Source of the DNA: Providencia heimbachae ATCC 35613
Lineage (GTDB): Bacteria > Pseudomonadota > Gammaproteobacteria > Enterobacterales > Enterobacteriaceae
DNA: 64,000 nt
Direction of reading: 5' to 3'
Assembly (NCBI RefSeq): GCF_001655055.1
Contig: NZ_LXEW01000037.1
Coordinates: forward strand, 124,001 to 188,000
In this document: piece by piece, positions 19,448 through 28,608 of the stretch
How the letters are laid out: the number at the start of each line of letters is the position of its first letter
How positions within the stretch are numbered: the first letter of the stretch is position 1
The notes under the pieces: model-generated
Database searches by the model: none
Told to the model about the DNA's origin: nothing
The model's input: the letters and a program-made list of their open reading frames with translations, nothing else
Program-made: the position numbers and the translations under genes

Positions 19448-19478
19448 AACCGCTAGTTAATTACTAGCGGTTTTCTTT
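19448..19478 (+). terminator. Attenuating terminator after the major pilin
   Basis: AACCGCTAGT-TAATT-ACTAGCGGTT followed by TTCTTT sits 11 bp after the pilin stop and 20 bp before the next gene's start. Partial readthrough here would give high pilin and low assembly-gene expression from one promoter. Confidence 0.8.
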
Positions 19479-19499
19479 GCGTTAGTGAAGGAGAAACTG

Positions 19500-20078
19500 G
19501 TGGCCGTTTTTCAACGTTTTAGTCTTCAAATAACAGGGGTCCTGCTCTTATTTATCTTTAGCATGGCATCTGGGTTAGGCGCAAAAGAGATAGGTATGCG
19601 TCATGAAGGGGTTACCCAGCTTGTCGGCAGTGTAATTTCAACACCGTGCTCTATTGTTATGTCGAATCGATATCAAACTGTAGATTTTTCTTCTTTAACA
19701 TTGACGAAGTTATCGACAGCAATGGTAAGGGAGCAAGAAGCTCGTCCATTTGACATTGAGCTTCGTGATTGCGGCAGTGTGTATACCTCCATAGACAGTA
19801 AGACATGGACAATCCGCTTTGATGGGAAGCGTGCCGAAAATATTGATGCATTTGTATTAGAAGGGCCTTCGCAAGGCTTAGGCGTTTCAGTTCTGGATAA
19901 TACAAAAAATACATTAATACCTGGAAAAGCCTATCCGTTATTTGACAGTGTGTTACGACAAGGCAAATCAGGTCAAACACTTTTTTTACGTTATTTTGTG
20001 CAGCTGGAGTTGACAGGGAAACCTTTGCAATCAGGTCGTTATCAAGGGTTGGTTCGTTTTTTTATCGATTATCAATAA
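19500..20078 (+). CDS. Minor fimbrial subunit (MrpB-like, possible anchor)
   Basis: A 192-residue pilin-like protein: signal peptide to about residue 28 (MASGLGAKEIG), conserved cysteines in SVISTPCSI and ELRDCGSVY, and the pilin C-terminus RFFIDYQ. Its place between the major pilin and the usher is that of MrpB/PapH-type subunits, which end polymerisation and anchor the fimbria; that role is inferred from position. The GTG at 19500 is chosen because AAGGAG lies 6 nt upstream; the more upstream GTG at 19485 precedes that site. Confidence 0.82.
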   Translation: MAVFQRFSLQITGVLLLFIFSMASGLGAKEIGMRHEGVTQLVGSVISTPCSIVMSNRYQTVDFSSLTLTKLSTAMVREQEARPFDIELRDCGSVYTSIDSKTWTIRFDGKRAENIDAFVLEGPSQGLGVSVLDNTKNTLIPGKAYPLFDSVLRQGKSGQTLFLRYFVQLELTGKPLQSGRYQGLVRFFIDYQ

Positions 20079-20147
20079 AGCAGAAATGGGTATTTTCGAT
20101 AGGACAATATCGAAGTGACATTTTGTGGTCTTGGGGTGATACAGAGC

Positions 20148-22697
20148 ATGATGTTCAAACTTAGCAAAATAAGGATGGCCCTCGTATTGGCGTTTAGCTT
20201 CAGTGCATGCACTGTTTATGCCGCTGAATTTAATACTGATGTACTGGATGCAGAAGATATTCAAAACGTTGATATGAGCCAATTTTCCGTTGCGGGTTAT
20301 GTACCTCCGGGGCACTATGTGTTAACGGTTTTTGTTAACGGTCAGCGTCTTGGTGCGCCTCGTGATATTACTGTCTTTGAACAAAACCAATCAGAACAAG
20401 AAATAGCTCAAACAATCTGTATTCCAACAGCACTTCTTGATTTATTAGGTCTGAAAGAATCAGCAATAAAAAAAGTCACTACCGTAAATGAAGGTCAGTG
20501 CTTAGATTTATCCCAGCTTAAAGGATCACAGGTTAAAGTAGAACTACCAACATTATCACTGAAAGTTACTATTCCGCAGACTTGGATGGAATATCGTGAT
20601 CCTAACTGGACGCCGCCGGCTTTATGGGAAGACGGGTTAGTAGGTGCTTTTATTGATTACAATGCTAATGCGTCTATTACAGAAGAAAATAGCGGAAGTA
20701 AACGTTCTTATTTATCGACTAATGGTACTGCTGGTATCAATCTTGGCGCTTGGCGTATTCGCGGTGATTATAGTGCTACTTACCAAAAGCAGCAGGGTGG
20801 TGGACAATCTCAAGAAACCCATAATTTTGATTTTAGCCGACTTTATGCATTTACGTCATTAAAGGCAATCGCCTCTATTTTAACGGTAGGGGAGAACTAT
20901 TTCTATTCAGATGTCTTTGAATCATGGCAATACAGCGGTATTTCACTTGAGAGTGATGATCGTATGTTACCGCCTAAATTAGTTGGTTATGCACCTGAAA
21001 TTATTGGTGTTGCTAACACAAATGCAACGGTTATTGTCCGTAGCCAAGAGCGCGTTATTTTAGAAACAACAGTACCGCCGGGACCTTTCCGTATTCAAAC
21101 ACTGGATAGTGGTATTCGTGGTGTGCTAGATGTAACTGTGCGTGAAGAAAATGGTGAAGAGAAAAAATTTAGCCTCAATACGGCATCATTACCTTACTTA
21201 ACGCGTCCTGGGCGAATTGTTTATAAAATGGTTGCAGGTAAAACACGCTATAGCGGCCATGATACGACAGGTAAGCCTGTTATTGGTGGTGAGTTATCTT
21301 ATGGTTTATCCAATGCGTGGTCATTGTATGGTGGTTCACAACTCAATGGCGATTACCAAACAGTTGCAGTCGGTATTGGACGAGATTTATTTGCTTTTGG
21401 GGCACTGTCTCTAGATATTACCCAGTCTGTTGCTCACTTTACTAAGCAAACATTACAAGGGCGTTCTTACCGCCTCAATTATTCAAAATCGTTTGATGAA
21501 ATACGCACTGATGTCACTTTTGCGGGATACCGTTTTGCCGATAAAGATTATCGAACACTAACGCAGTTTATGGATGAAGACCGCACCGGTTATGTCACGC
21601 GCGCACCAAAAGAGAACTATCAAATTTATCTTAATAAGTACTTTGATAAATTCAATATGTCTTTGAATTACCAATACAGTACCTATTGGCAGGATAAGCC
21701 ACAAACACAATATGGTCTGTATGCCAGTACCAACCTCAGCATTCCAGGGTTGTCCCAGCAAGATGCCAATATTTCTATCTCGGCAACAAGAACGGAACGT
21801 GAGAATGGTTATAAAGATGATGCCGTCAATTTATATTTAAGTGTTCCACTTTATAGCGGACACAATATTACGTTCTCAGAACTGTATGCGCGATCTGCTG
21901 GAAGCACTCGTTATAACCACAATGTGGGATATAGCGGTTATAACGAGCGTGATAACTATAGCCTCAATATAGGCTACAACCATGGGCAGCATATGGATAG
22001 CCAATCAAGTCTCAGTGGTTATTATTCACGCGATTTATCGCAAGCTAACCTTTCTGCGAATGCGAGTTATGTCCCACAGCAATATCGCAGTATAGGTGCA
22101 TCAATTAATAGTGGAATTACGGCAACTTCTCATGGCGTGGCGTTACACCGTTCTGCAAATGGCGATACCCGTTTAATGATTGAAACTCCAGGTATTGGTG
22201 GCGTGCCACTGGACAATGGCGTGACTAAAACAAATCGCTTTGGCTTAGCGGTAATTCCAAATGTGAATAGCTACCGCAAATCGATCGCGTCAATTAATAC
22301 CAGCCAACTGCCCGATAATTTGGAAACTCTTGAGTCTACAACGGATATCACACTGACAAAAGGGGCGATTGGCTATCGTAGTTTGCCAGTGATGAAAGGG
22401 GAAAAACTGTTCGCTATTTTATCATTAGCCAGTGGGAAAACTCCGCCATTTGGTGCCAGCGTACGTAATGCGAATAATCGCGAATTAGGAATTGTCGGGG
22501 AAGATGGTGTGACATGGCTTGTCGGGATTTCACCAAAAGAAACCTTATCTGTTTTTTGGGGCGGCGATAAGCAGTGTGAATTGTTGTTACCTGAAAAACT
22601 AGAATCATTATCGAGCATGTTATTACTGCCATGTTCACCAATTACAACAGCAACGACACCCGTAGTTAGCGCTACACCGTCTAAAAAGTTTTTATGA
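20148..22697 (+). CDS. Outer membrane fimbrial usher
   Basis: PapC/FimD/MrpC-type usher that receives chaperone-subunit complexes and exports them. From ATG 20148 there are 849 residues: signal peptide to VYAAEF (about residue 28), N-terminal chaperone-binding domain (FNTDVLDAEDIQNVDMSQFS), a long beta-barrel with plug, and the C-terminal domains ending in a cysteine pair (GDKQCELLLPEKL...LLLPCSP). An in-frame GTG at 20115 would put 11 residues ahead of the signal peptide and is not favoured. Its last codons overlap ATGA with a possible start of the chaperone gene. Confidence 0.93.
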   Translation: MMFKLSKIRMALVLAFSFSACTVYAAEFNTDVLDAEDIQNVDMSQFSVAGYVPPGHYVLTVFVNGQRLGAPRDITVFEQNQSEQEIAQTICIPTALLDLLGLKESAIKKVTTVNEGQCLDLSQLKGSQVKVELPTLSLKVTIPQTWMEYRDPNWTPPALWEDGLVGAFIDYNANASITEENSGSKRSYLSTNGTAGINLGAWRIRGDYSATYQKQQGGGQSQETHNFDFSRLYAFTSLKAIASILTVGENYFYSDVFESWQYSGISLESDDRMLPPKLVGYAPEIIGVANTNATVIVRSQERVILETTVPPGPFRIQTLDSGIRGVLDVTVREENGEEKKFSLNTASLPYLTRPGRIVYKMVAGKTRYSGHDTTGKPVIGGELSYGLSNAWSLYGGSQLNGDYQTVAVGIGRDLFAFGALSLDITQSVAHFTKQTLQGRSYRLNYSKSFDEIRTDVTFAGYRFADKDYRTLTQFMDEDRTGYVTRAPKENYQIYLNKYFDKFNMSLNYQYSTYWQDKPQTQYGLYASTNLSIPGLSQQDANISISATRTERENGYKDDAVNLYLSVPLYSGHNITFSELYARSAGSTRYNHNVGYSGYNERDNYSLNIGYNHGQHMDSQSSLSGYYSRDLSQANLSANASYVPQQYRSIGASINSGITATSHGVALHRSANGDTRLMIETPGIGGVPLDNGVTKTNRFGLAVIPNVNSYRKSIASINTSQLPDNLETLESTTDITLTKGAIGYRSLPVMKGEKLFAILSLASGKTPPFGASVRNANNRELGIVGEDGVTWLVGISPKETLSVFWGGDKQCELLLPEKLESLSSMLLLPCSPITTATTPVVSATPSKKFL

Positions 22698-22705
22698 GGT
22701 TAAAT

Positions 22706-23440
22706 ATGTTGAATTTACGTTTACGTCAAGGGTTACTTGGCACACTTTTTTGCGTTACCTCGTTGGTATCAATAAGTGCAAATAGCGCGGTGACATTAGA
22801 CAGAACTCGCATTGTTTTTCCGGGCACTGAAAAATCGATAAATGTCACTATTACTAACGATAACTCTGAAGAAGCATATCTAGCTCAAAGTTGGATTGAA
22901 GATCTACAAGGTAATAAATTAACCAAAGGGGCGATTTTAGCCACTCCACCGTTACAACGTGTTGAGCCGAGCAGTAATAGTTTAGTTCGTTTAAGTGTGA
23001 CACCTGAACTGAGCAAATTACCGCAAGATAGAGAATCAGTTTTTTATTTTAATTTACGTGAAGTACCACCAAAATCTGCTGATGGCAATACACTGCAAAT
23101 TGCACTGCAATCTCGAGTGAAGCTATTTTATCGTCCGACAAGCATATTGTCTGAATCTGAAACAAAGTGGGCGCATAAAGTGACATTAACAAAAACGGCA
23201 AAGGGTTACCGTTTAAATAATACGACACCTTTTCACTTAACCGTTATTGGGTTAGGTAATAGCAAAACGGCATCAGAACAAAATGCCTTTGATGTGGTGA
23301 TGATTGCTCCGAAGTCAGCACAAGATATTCCGTCTAAAGGGTTATTAACACCTTACCTTACTTATATTAATGATTATGGCGGTAAACCAACATTAGCATT
23401 TCGTTGCCAAGCTGATACTTGTACGGTGACAGGCGAATAG
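22706..23440 (+). CDS. Periplasmic fimbrial chaperone
   Basis: PapD-like two-domain Ig-fold chaperone of pilin subunits. Signal peptide about 1-27 (ending ANSA), then VTLDRTRIVFPGTEKSINVTITN, with the conserved strand G1 donor region and the signature FYFNLREVPPKSADGNTLQIALQSRVKLFYRP. A C-terminal cysteine pair (FRCQADTCTV) is present. The ATG at 22706 has GAGG 6 nt upstream; an alternative ATG at 22694 overlaps the usher stop codon. Confidence 0.93.
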   Translation: MLNLRLRQGLLGTLFCVTSLVSISANSAVTLDRTRIVFPGTEKSINVTITNDNSEEAYLAQSWIEDLQGNKLTKGAILATPPLQRVEPSSNSLVRLSVTPELSKLPQDRESVFYFNLREVPPKSADGNTLQIALQSRVKLFYRPTSILSESETKWAHKVTLTKTAKGYRLNNTTPFHLTVIGLGNSKTASEQNAFDVVMIAPKSAQDIPSKGLLTPYLTYINDYGGKPTLAFRCQADTCTVTGE

Positions 23441-23482
23441 TCACATTGATAAAAACGTATTAAGCAACAGGGAGTAAATGTC

Positions 23483-23911
23483 ATGAGCAAACAACAAGTC
23501 ATCGATAAAACAGGATGTTTATGGGCGGTATTACTCATTGTTGGCAGCGTATTTAGCCATACGGTGATGGCTGCAAGCCCTGTTGCGAACACACCTGTAA
23601 ATCAATCAGATCATGAAACGATACACCAAGGCATCGTATTGGTTAGGGCTGCTATTTTTATTGCACCTTGTAATTTGCATTTGAAGGAAAAACTAATACT
23701 AACAGGCTGTGGTGCAGGGAACGACTACCGTGAAATGAACCTCTCGGATGGGATAGCGAATACACCAGTCACATTGCAGTTTTATAATACCCAAGATGGC
23801 AAAGCTGTTGTAGGTTACCCGCTTTCATTACTCAATGGCAATAACGAAGTTCACATACCAGCATTGATGAAAAGCCGAAGCTCACTGCGTTTAGAGGTGG
23901 ACTATGAATAA
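23483..23911 (+). CDS. Minor fimbrial subunit, short
   Basis: A 142-residue secreted protein. The signal segment runs to about residue 31 (HTVMAAS), followed by a linker and a short pilin-like domain with cysteines in FIAPCNLHL and ILTGCGAGN and an ending SLRLEVDYE. It is shorter than the usual pilin. Position matches minor components such as MrpE of Proteus, but I cannot assign an exact counterpart. ACAGGGAG lies upstream of the ATG. Its last 8 nt overlap the next gene, which implies coupled translation. Confidence 0.75.
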   Translation: MSKQQVIDKTGCLWAVLLIVGSVFSHTVMAASPVANTPVNQSDHETIHQGIVLVRAAIFIAPCNLHLKEKLILTGCGAGNDYREMNLSDGIANTPVTLQFYNTQDGKAVVGYPLSLLNGNNEVHIPALMKSRSSLRLEVDYE

Positions 23912-24437
23912 GATAGGACGATTATTTTTGGTTTTACCAATATCTATTCTGTTAAATCAATCAAATGCATTGGGGGCCGGTGGTCTTGAGGTTGAGTTTA
24001 GTGGCGAGCTAGTCAGTACGGCATGTAAAGTTGCCACTGAATCACTGAATAAAAAAATCACTTTATATAATTTACGCTGGCAGCAAATTAATGAAAATAA
24101 AACTAGCGCAGTCACTCCTTTCACCATTGCTATTGATAACTGTAGCGCTACCGACTTACAGAAAAGTATCAAATTAACTTGGCAGAGCAACCAATTGGTG
24201 AATATCGGTGGTAATAGTTTTTTAACTACTCAAGGTGCGAGTGGCGTGGTATTAGGAATTATTGATAATGATGATAAGCCCATTGTTTGGAATAAACCAA
24301 TGACACTTGGTGATGTTAGCGTAGTGGATAACGCTCAGCAGTTTGATTTTGGTGTGGTTGTTCGTAAACCGGCAACGGGAGAGGCAAAGATTGGTGATTT
24401 TTCAGGAGTAGTGACTTTTAATGTGGAGTATGAGTAG
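23904..24437 (+). CDS. Minor fimbrial subunit (tip fibrillum type)
   Basis: A 177-residue pilin with a signal peptide to about residue 24 (SNALGAGG), the first cysteine in LVSTACKVA, the second in IDNCSATDL, and the terminal VTFNVEYE. The sequence resembles MrpF/PapE-like adaptor subunits. Starts inside the preceding gene (8 nt overlap) and shares its TAG with the beginning of the next frame. Confidence 0.82.
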   Translation: MNKIGRLFLVLPISILLNQSNALGAGGLEVEFSGELVSTACKVATESLNKKITLYNLRWQQINENKTSAVTPFTIAIDNCSATDLQKSIKLTWQSNQLVNIGGNSFLTTQGASGVVLGIIDNDDKPIVWNKPMTLGDVSVVDNAQQFDFGVVVRKPATGEAKIGDFSGVVTFNVEYE

Positions 24438-24445
24438 TGAATACA

Positions 24446-24997
24446 ATGAAGATAATAAACACAATAATTAAAAATATGAAATATAATTTCATATTAATAT
24501 ATTTTTCATCATTTTCACTGTTGGCGGTAGATATTCCAATAAACATATCAGGTACGATTATGATACCGCCATGCTCTATAAATGAAAATAAAAAAATATT
24601 TTTTTCATTTAATAGTGTTCAAATAGATAGTGTTGATGGAAATAATAATTCAATTACTAAGAGTATCCCTATTTATTGTGAGTACTATAAAGGAAAACCT
24701 TATATAAGTGTTATGGGGGAAAAACTTCATGGGGCTCCTGAAAATATATTAAAGACAAAAGGAGATACAGGATTAGGGATAGGACTCTATCAAGGAGGTT
24801 CTGTTAATCCTATGTATCCTATATTAATTGGTGATAATACTAATGGTAAAAAAAATGAAATTATCAATGGATTAAATGGGTATGGCGAGTCGCATGGAAT
24901 TATGACAATTACTGCAGTGCCTTATGCAACTAAATCGACGAAGCTTTCACCCGGTAAATTTGATGCGACAGCTAAAATAATAATTACTTATAATTGA
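24446..24997 (+). CDS. Minor fimbrial subunit (tip adaptor, MrpG/PapF position)
   Basis: A 183-residue pilin-like protein with N-terminal hydrophobic export signal (YNFILIYFSSFSLLAVD), cysteines in IMIPPCSINE and PIYCEYYKG, and a pilin end TAKIIITYN. It is markedly AT-rich with many AAA/ATA codons, unlike the upstream operon genes. GTG 24437 and ATG 24476 are alternative starts. It presumably connects the tip adhesin to the shaft (inference from position). Confidence 0.75.
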   Translation: MKIINTIIKNMKYNFILIYFSSFSLLAVDIPINISGTIMIPPCSINENKKIFFSFNSVQIDSVDGNNNSITKSIPIYCEYYKGKPYISVMGEKLHGAPENILKTKGDTGLGIGLYQGGSVNPMYPILIGDNTNGKKNEIINGLNGYGESHGIMTITAVPYATKSTKLSPGKFDATAKIIITYN

Positions 24998-25017
24998 TTT
25001 TAATAAAAGGAAAGTAT

Positions 25018-26031
25018 ATGTCCATTAAAAAAAATGCAGTTGTATTAACTGTGTTTTGTCTTTCATTTTTTCCAGTAAAAAGTATCTCTGAAGAGTATCG
25101 ACACTTTCTATGGTCTATGGAAAAAAAGATCATAACTAATGATATATATATAAATTATGATGACCATAATAATTCTGGGCAATCATACTTATCTGGAGGT
25201 TTTAAAGGGGAATATAATGCAAGAAATTTATATTCAAATTGTTCAGGAAATCAAAATAATTTAAATTCAACACAAGAAAAAACTGCCTGGTTAATTATTA
25301 GGGATAGTATAGTTATTGGTAATTCTTTGATTAAATTGGATATTTTAAATCAATCTGGTTGGCGGTATCCTGCTCAGCCACAAGATGTGGGGTACGTTTC
25401 TAAAGTAAATCAAATAACAGTTAATACACCCGTTGGAGTGTGCTGGCCTAATGGGGGTGTGACTACAGTTGATTTTCATTGGAGTGATGCGGTAATAAAA
25501 GCAACAGTAGTTTCAGGTGGATTAGCTCCTGGTATTTATCGAGCTCCTGTAATGTTTTATTATGGATTCGAGGAAAATAAATTCACCAGTGAATCTTACA
25601 AAGGCCCATCAGCGAATATTCCAAATTTAATTAAGGCTGGCTATGGTGGAATAGATTCATTTAATTTAGTTATAGCGGTAAGGTCAAAATGTAACTTCAA
25701 TACTAATGTGATTTCACTCAAACATGATATTATTTTAGGTAAAGAAGAAACATATGAGAGTAATTTATCTACATATAATATTTCATGTGACTCAGAGGTA
25801 CCTATTACAATGGAACTTATAGGTGCTAATAAAGTGAGTGGAAAAAATAGCAATTACACCACATGTGGCGATGGGGAGTGTGAGTTGAAATTTAGTAATG
25901 GTAAATATAAAGATGAAACCAAAGTTATCGGGAGTAAAGATTATATAATCAACTCTACTTTTCATATGAATGGTAAAGTAAATGCTGGGACGTTTCAAGG
26001 AGCTGGAGTATTAAGATTAACAATACATTGA
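25018..26031 (+). CDS. Two-domain fimbrial tip adhesin
   Basis: A 337-residue secreted protein, twice pilin length, closing the operon, which is the usual place of the adhesin. Signal peptide about 1-24; residues about 25-215 form a separate N-terminal domain with cysteines in YSNCSGNQ and GVCWPNGG, presumably the receptor-binding lectin; the last ~115 residues are pilin-like (SKCNFNTNVISL, ISCDSEVPI, LRLTIH). AAAGGAAAG lies before the ATG at 25018. The gene is AT-rich like its upstream neighbour. The ligand cannot be predicted. Confidence 0.78.
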   Translation: MSIKKNAVVLTVFCLSFFPVKSISEEYRHFLWSMEKKIITNDIYINYDDHNNSGQSYLSGGFKGEYNARNLYSNCSGNQNNLNSTQEKTAWLIIRDSIVIGNSLIKLDILNQSGWRYPAQPQDVGYVSKVNQITVNTPVGVCWPNGGVTTVDFHWSDAVIKATVVSGGLAPGIYRAPVMFYYGFEENKFTSESYKGPSANIPNLIKAGYGGIDSFNLVIAVRSKCNFNTNVISLKHDIILGKEETYESNLSTYNISCDSEVPITMELIGANKVSGKNSNYTTCGDGECELKFSNGKYKDETKVIGSKDYIINSTFHMNGKVNAGTFQGAGVLRLTIH

Positions 26032-26039
26032 TATGGGTT

Positions 26040-26316
26040 AGTCTATATAATTTATAATATTTTTTTAAGTGGCGTCCAAGGTGAGATTTGTACATGCCCA
26101 ATCTTTGCCAATAATGGGGAAACCTATTATCCGGTTGGTCAGCCGATAAATCTACAATCGGCTCAATCGTAGGGGGCAGTCTATGTTTGGGCTAATTCAT
26201 TCCTGCGTGACATACAGCCTTTTTATTATAGTGCATTTCTAGTACTTGAACTTTAATGATTAATTATACCCTGAGGCTTTCAACTGATCCGGTAGGTTTC
26301 AAGAGCTCACTTGTCT
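26040..26316 (+). other. Gap after the fimbrial operon with a possible coding remnant
   Basis: A frame without a start codon at about 26062-26171 reads GVQGEICTCPIFANNGETYY then PVGQPINLQSAQS before a stop; its local composition is protein-like and differs from the AT-rich adhesin gene. It may be the 3' relic of a lost gene. I could not identify the family. No terminator with a good T-run is evident here. Confidence 0.25.
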
Positions 26317-27087
26317 TCAGGGCTGCGCTTGCAACAGCAATAAATCAAAAATCATCACCAAATTTGATTCAAATGATGATATGTCAATGGTGTCATTGTG
26401 GTAATTTACCGCATCGTCATAGATAGGGAAATGCAAATCAGATATTGCTGCAAGGCTATTAGCGCTGGCACGGGTGAAGGAAATCACTGTCATACCGATA
26501 TTTTTGGCGATACGGACTTTTTCTAAGACCTGCTCGGTTTCTCCTGAGCGGGATACGGCTAAAAATATTGAATAGCGTGACGCATTGTTAATAAAGATAT
26601 TTTTACTGTCACTCAAACCGGATAAAAACGCCTCTTTGCCTAATAGTTGTAAGCGTTTACTTATGTACTGGGAAAAAATATGCGAAAAGCCCGCGCCATA
26701 AATAAAAAATGCATTTTTTTCATTAATTAGTTTAATAAATGAAAGTTTAGTGGCGGCTGGGATCAACGTAAAGGTACGTTGATAGTTAGTCAAAAATTCA
26801 GTAAATAATGGGTCGGAATTTTCATTAGCAATGGCAGTCAGCGGGACTTTAATTGGAGTATTAAGTTGCTGTTTACAATAATAGATGAGTTCACTATACC
26901 CTGAAAAATCTAATTTCTTACAAAGGCGTATAATTGTCGTGGTAGAAACATAATTTTGCGCTGCAAGTTCGCGAATTGTCGTTTGCCCTATTTTTTCAGG
27001 GTGGTGAGTTAAAAAAGAGAGTATGCGATATTCCGCTTTCGTTAAATTTCCCGCTTTGGCAACTAAAGGCGCTAAACGATTGGACAT
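26317..27087 (-). CDS. MurR/RpiR-family transcriptional regulator
   Basis: A 256-residue regulator with an N-terminal winged HTH (LTKAEYRILSFLTHHPEKIG ... YVSTTTIIRLCKKLDFSGYSE) and a C-terminal SIS sugar-phosphate domain (FFIYGAGFSHIFSQYISKRL, AVSRSGETEQVLEKV). GGGAGG precedes the ATG. It lies downstream of, and in the same direction as, the GH4 glucosidase and PTS genes, in the arrangement of glv/mal-type alpha-glucoside operons, so it probably senses the phosphorylated disaccharide. Its likely operator is the palindrome at 30286-30305. Confidence 0.85.
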   Translation of the reverse strand: MSNRLAPLVAKAGNLTKAEYRILSFLTHHPEKIGQTTIRELAAQNYVSTTTIIRLCKKLDFSGYSELIYYCKQQLNTPIKVPLTAIANENSDPLFTEFLTNYQRTFTLIPAATKLSFIKLINEKNAFFIYGAGFSHIFSQYISKRLQLLGKEAFLSGLSDSKNIFINNASRYSIFLAVSRSGETEQVLEKVRIAKNIGMTVISFTRASANSLAAISDLHFPIYDDAVNYHNDTIDISSFESNLVMIFDLLLLQAQP

Positions 27088-27233
27088 TATGATCCTCCCT
27101 TCTTGTTATCACTCATCATTGGATGACAAGAATACTGGCTTACAATCAATGTTAACCAGCATTCTTTATCTATTTTAGATGAAGTGCAAGCAAAGAGTTC
27201 TTTCTCTGTTTAAGCCATTACATTCAAAAATGA

Positions 27234-28595
27234 TTAGGCAATCAATTTACCATTTTTATATTGCTTGCGTAATTCAGGCCAATAAGCTTTATTCTCTTCA
27301 ATCATATCATCAAGAATTTTCTTGGCGTGAACCACTGATGGGACTGTTTTATTTAGAGTAAAGGCTTGTAGCGCCTTTTCGTAACTTCCCTCAAGGGTTG
27401 CTTCAACAAGCAACTGCTCTGAAGCTAATTGTTGTTCTAACAACGCTTGATGAAAACGCGGGATATCACCAATACGGATAGGTTCTGGGCCATGCGCAGT
27501 AATATAAGCCGGCACTTCCACCATTGCATCGAATGGTAAGCCAGTAATTGCGCCTTTATTTTCAACGATAACTAGATGGCGTTGACGTAAGTCAAATGCT
27601 AACGAGCAAGCGACATCAACGATAAAGGCTCCGTGTACACCTACATGGAAAGCATCAGGTAAAATTCCTGTTTCTTTATAGACACGAGCAGCTTCAAACA
27701 AACGTTTTTCTCGACCATCCATTACTTCATTTGCACGAGTATATTCAGGGTCTTGATGCTCGACAATATCATTCGCCATCAAATAATATTGCAAGTATGG
27801 GTTAGGAATATACTCAGGGAATGCGTCCATTAAAGGTTGAATATTACGCCAAGTTTTTACCCATGAAGGGTCTGAATGTTGTGGGTCTGTTTGTGCAGCA
27901 TCTTCAGTTAATAGGCCGAATTTTGCAATATGCTCACGTAATTGGGGCAGTTTTTCTTCCCCTTTGACTCTAATTGAACTAAACCAACCAAAGTGGTTTA
28001 AACCAAAGTAATCTACGTCTAGATCATGGCGATCCACACCTAAAACAGCAGCCATATTTCGCATTGCTGCAACGGGCATATCACAAATATTGAGTACTTT
28101 TGCATTCGGGCGCAAACGGCGTACACCTTCTGCAACAATAGCCGCAGGGTTGGAATAATTCACAATCCATGCGTTATCTGAATATTTTTCTACAAAATCA
28201 ATTAGTTCAACCATTGGTAATATGGTGCGTAACCCATAAGCTAGCCCACCAGGCCCACAAGTTTCTTGGCCAACAACGCCATGACGAAGTGGGATCTTTT
28301 CATCTTGTTCACGCATAGCATACTGGCCAACACGCATTTGAGCGAAAACAAAATGAGCACCATTAAACGCAGTTTCAGGGTCATCAGTAACGGTAAACTT
28401 AATGTTATCACTGTGGTCACGGATTACCTTTTCTACAACTGGAGCAATCACATCCTGACGCTGGCTATCAATATCGTATAAGCGAATTTCAGCAATAGGA
28501 AAGTCGGTTAAGCGCACCATTAGGCTTTTTACAATTCCAGGCGTGTAGGTACTGCCACCACCCGCGATGCTCAGAATAAATGGGGGTTTCTTCAT
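27234..28595 (-). CDS. 6-phospho-alpha-glucosidase, GH4 family
   Basis: NAD+ and metal-dependent hydrolysis of 6-phospho-alpha-glucosides such as maltose 6-phosphate to glucose and glucose 6-phosphate. The start ATG at 28595 (AGGAGA upstream) gives 453 residues; the Rossmann loop SIAGGGSTYTPGIV is at 8-21, the redox and metal motifs NICDMPVAAM and GLNHFGWFS follow. An upstream in-frame extension lacks family support. Closest by eye to GlvA/MalH/AglB; alpha rather than beta specificity is inferred from the CDMP motif and the partner transporter. Confidence 0.87.
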   Translation of the reverse strand: MKKPPFILSIAGGGSTYTPGIVKSLMVRLTDFPIAEIRLYDIDSQRQDVIAPVVEKVIRDHSDNIKFTVTDDPETAFNGAHFVFAQMRVGQYAMREQDEKIPLRHGVVGQETCGPGGLAYGLRTILPMVELIDFVEKYSDNAWIVNYSNPAAIVAEGVRRLRPNAKVLNICDMPVAAMRNMAAVLGVDRHDLDVDYFGLNHFGWFSSIRVKGEEKLPQLREHIAKFGLLTEDAAQTDPQHSDPSWVKTWRNIQPLMDAFPEYIPNPYLQYYLMANDIVEHQDPEYTRANEVMDGREKRLFEAARVYKETGILPDAFHVGVHGAFIVDVACSLAFDLRQRHLVIVENKGAITGLPFDAMVEVPAYITAHGPEPIRIGDIPRFHQALLEQQLASEQLLVEATLEGSYEKALQAFTLNKTVPSVVHAKKILDDMIEENKAYWPELRKQYKNGKLIA

Positions 28596-28608
28596 GTTAT
28601 TTCTCCTA

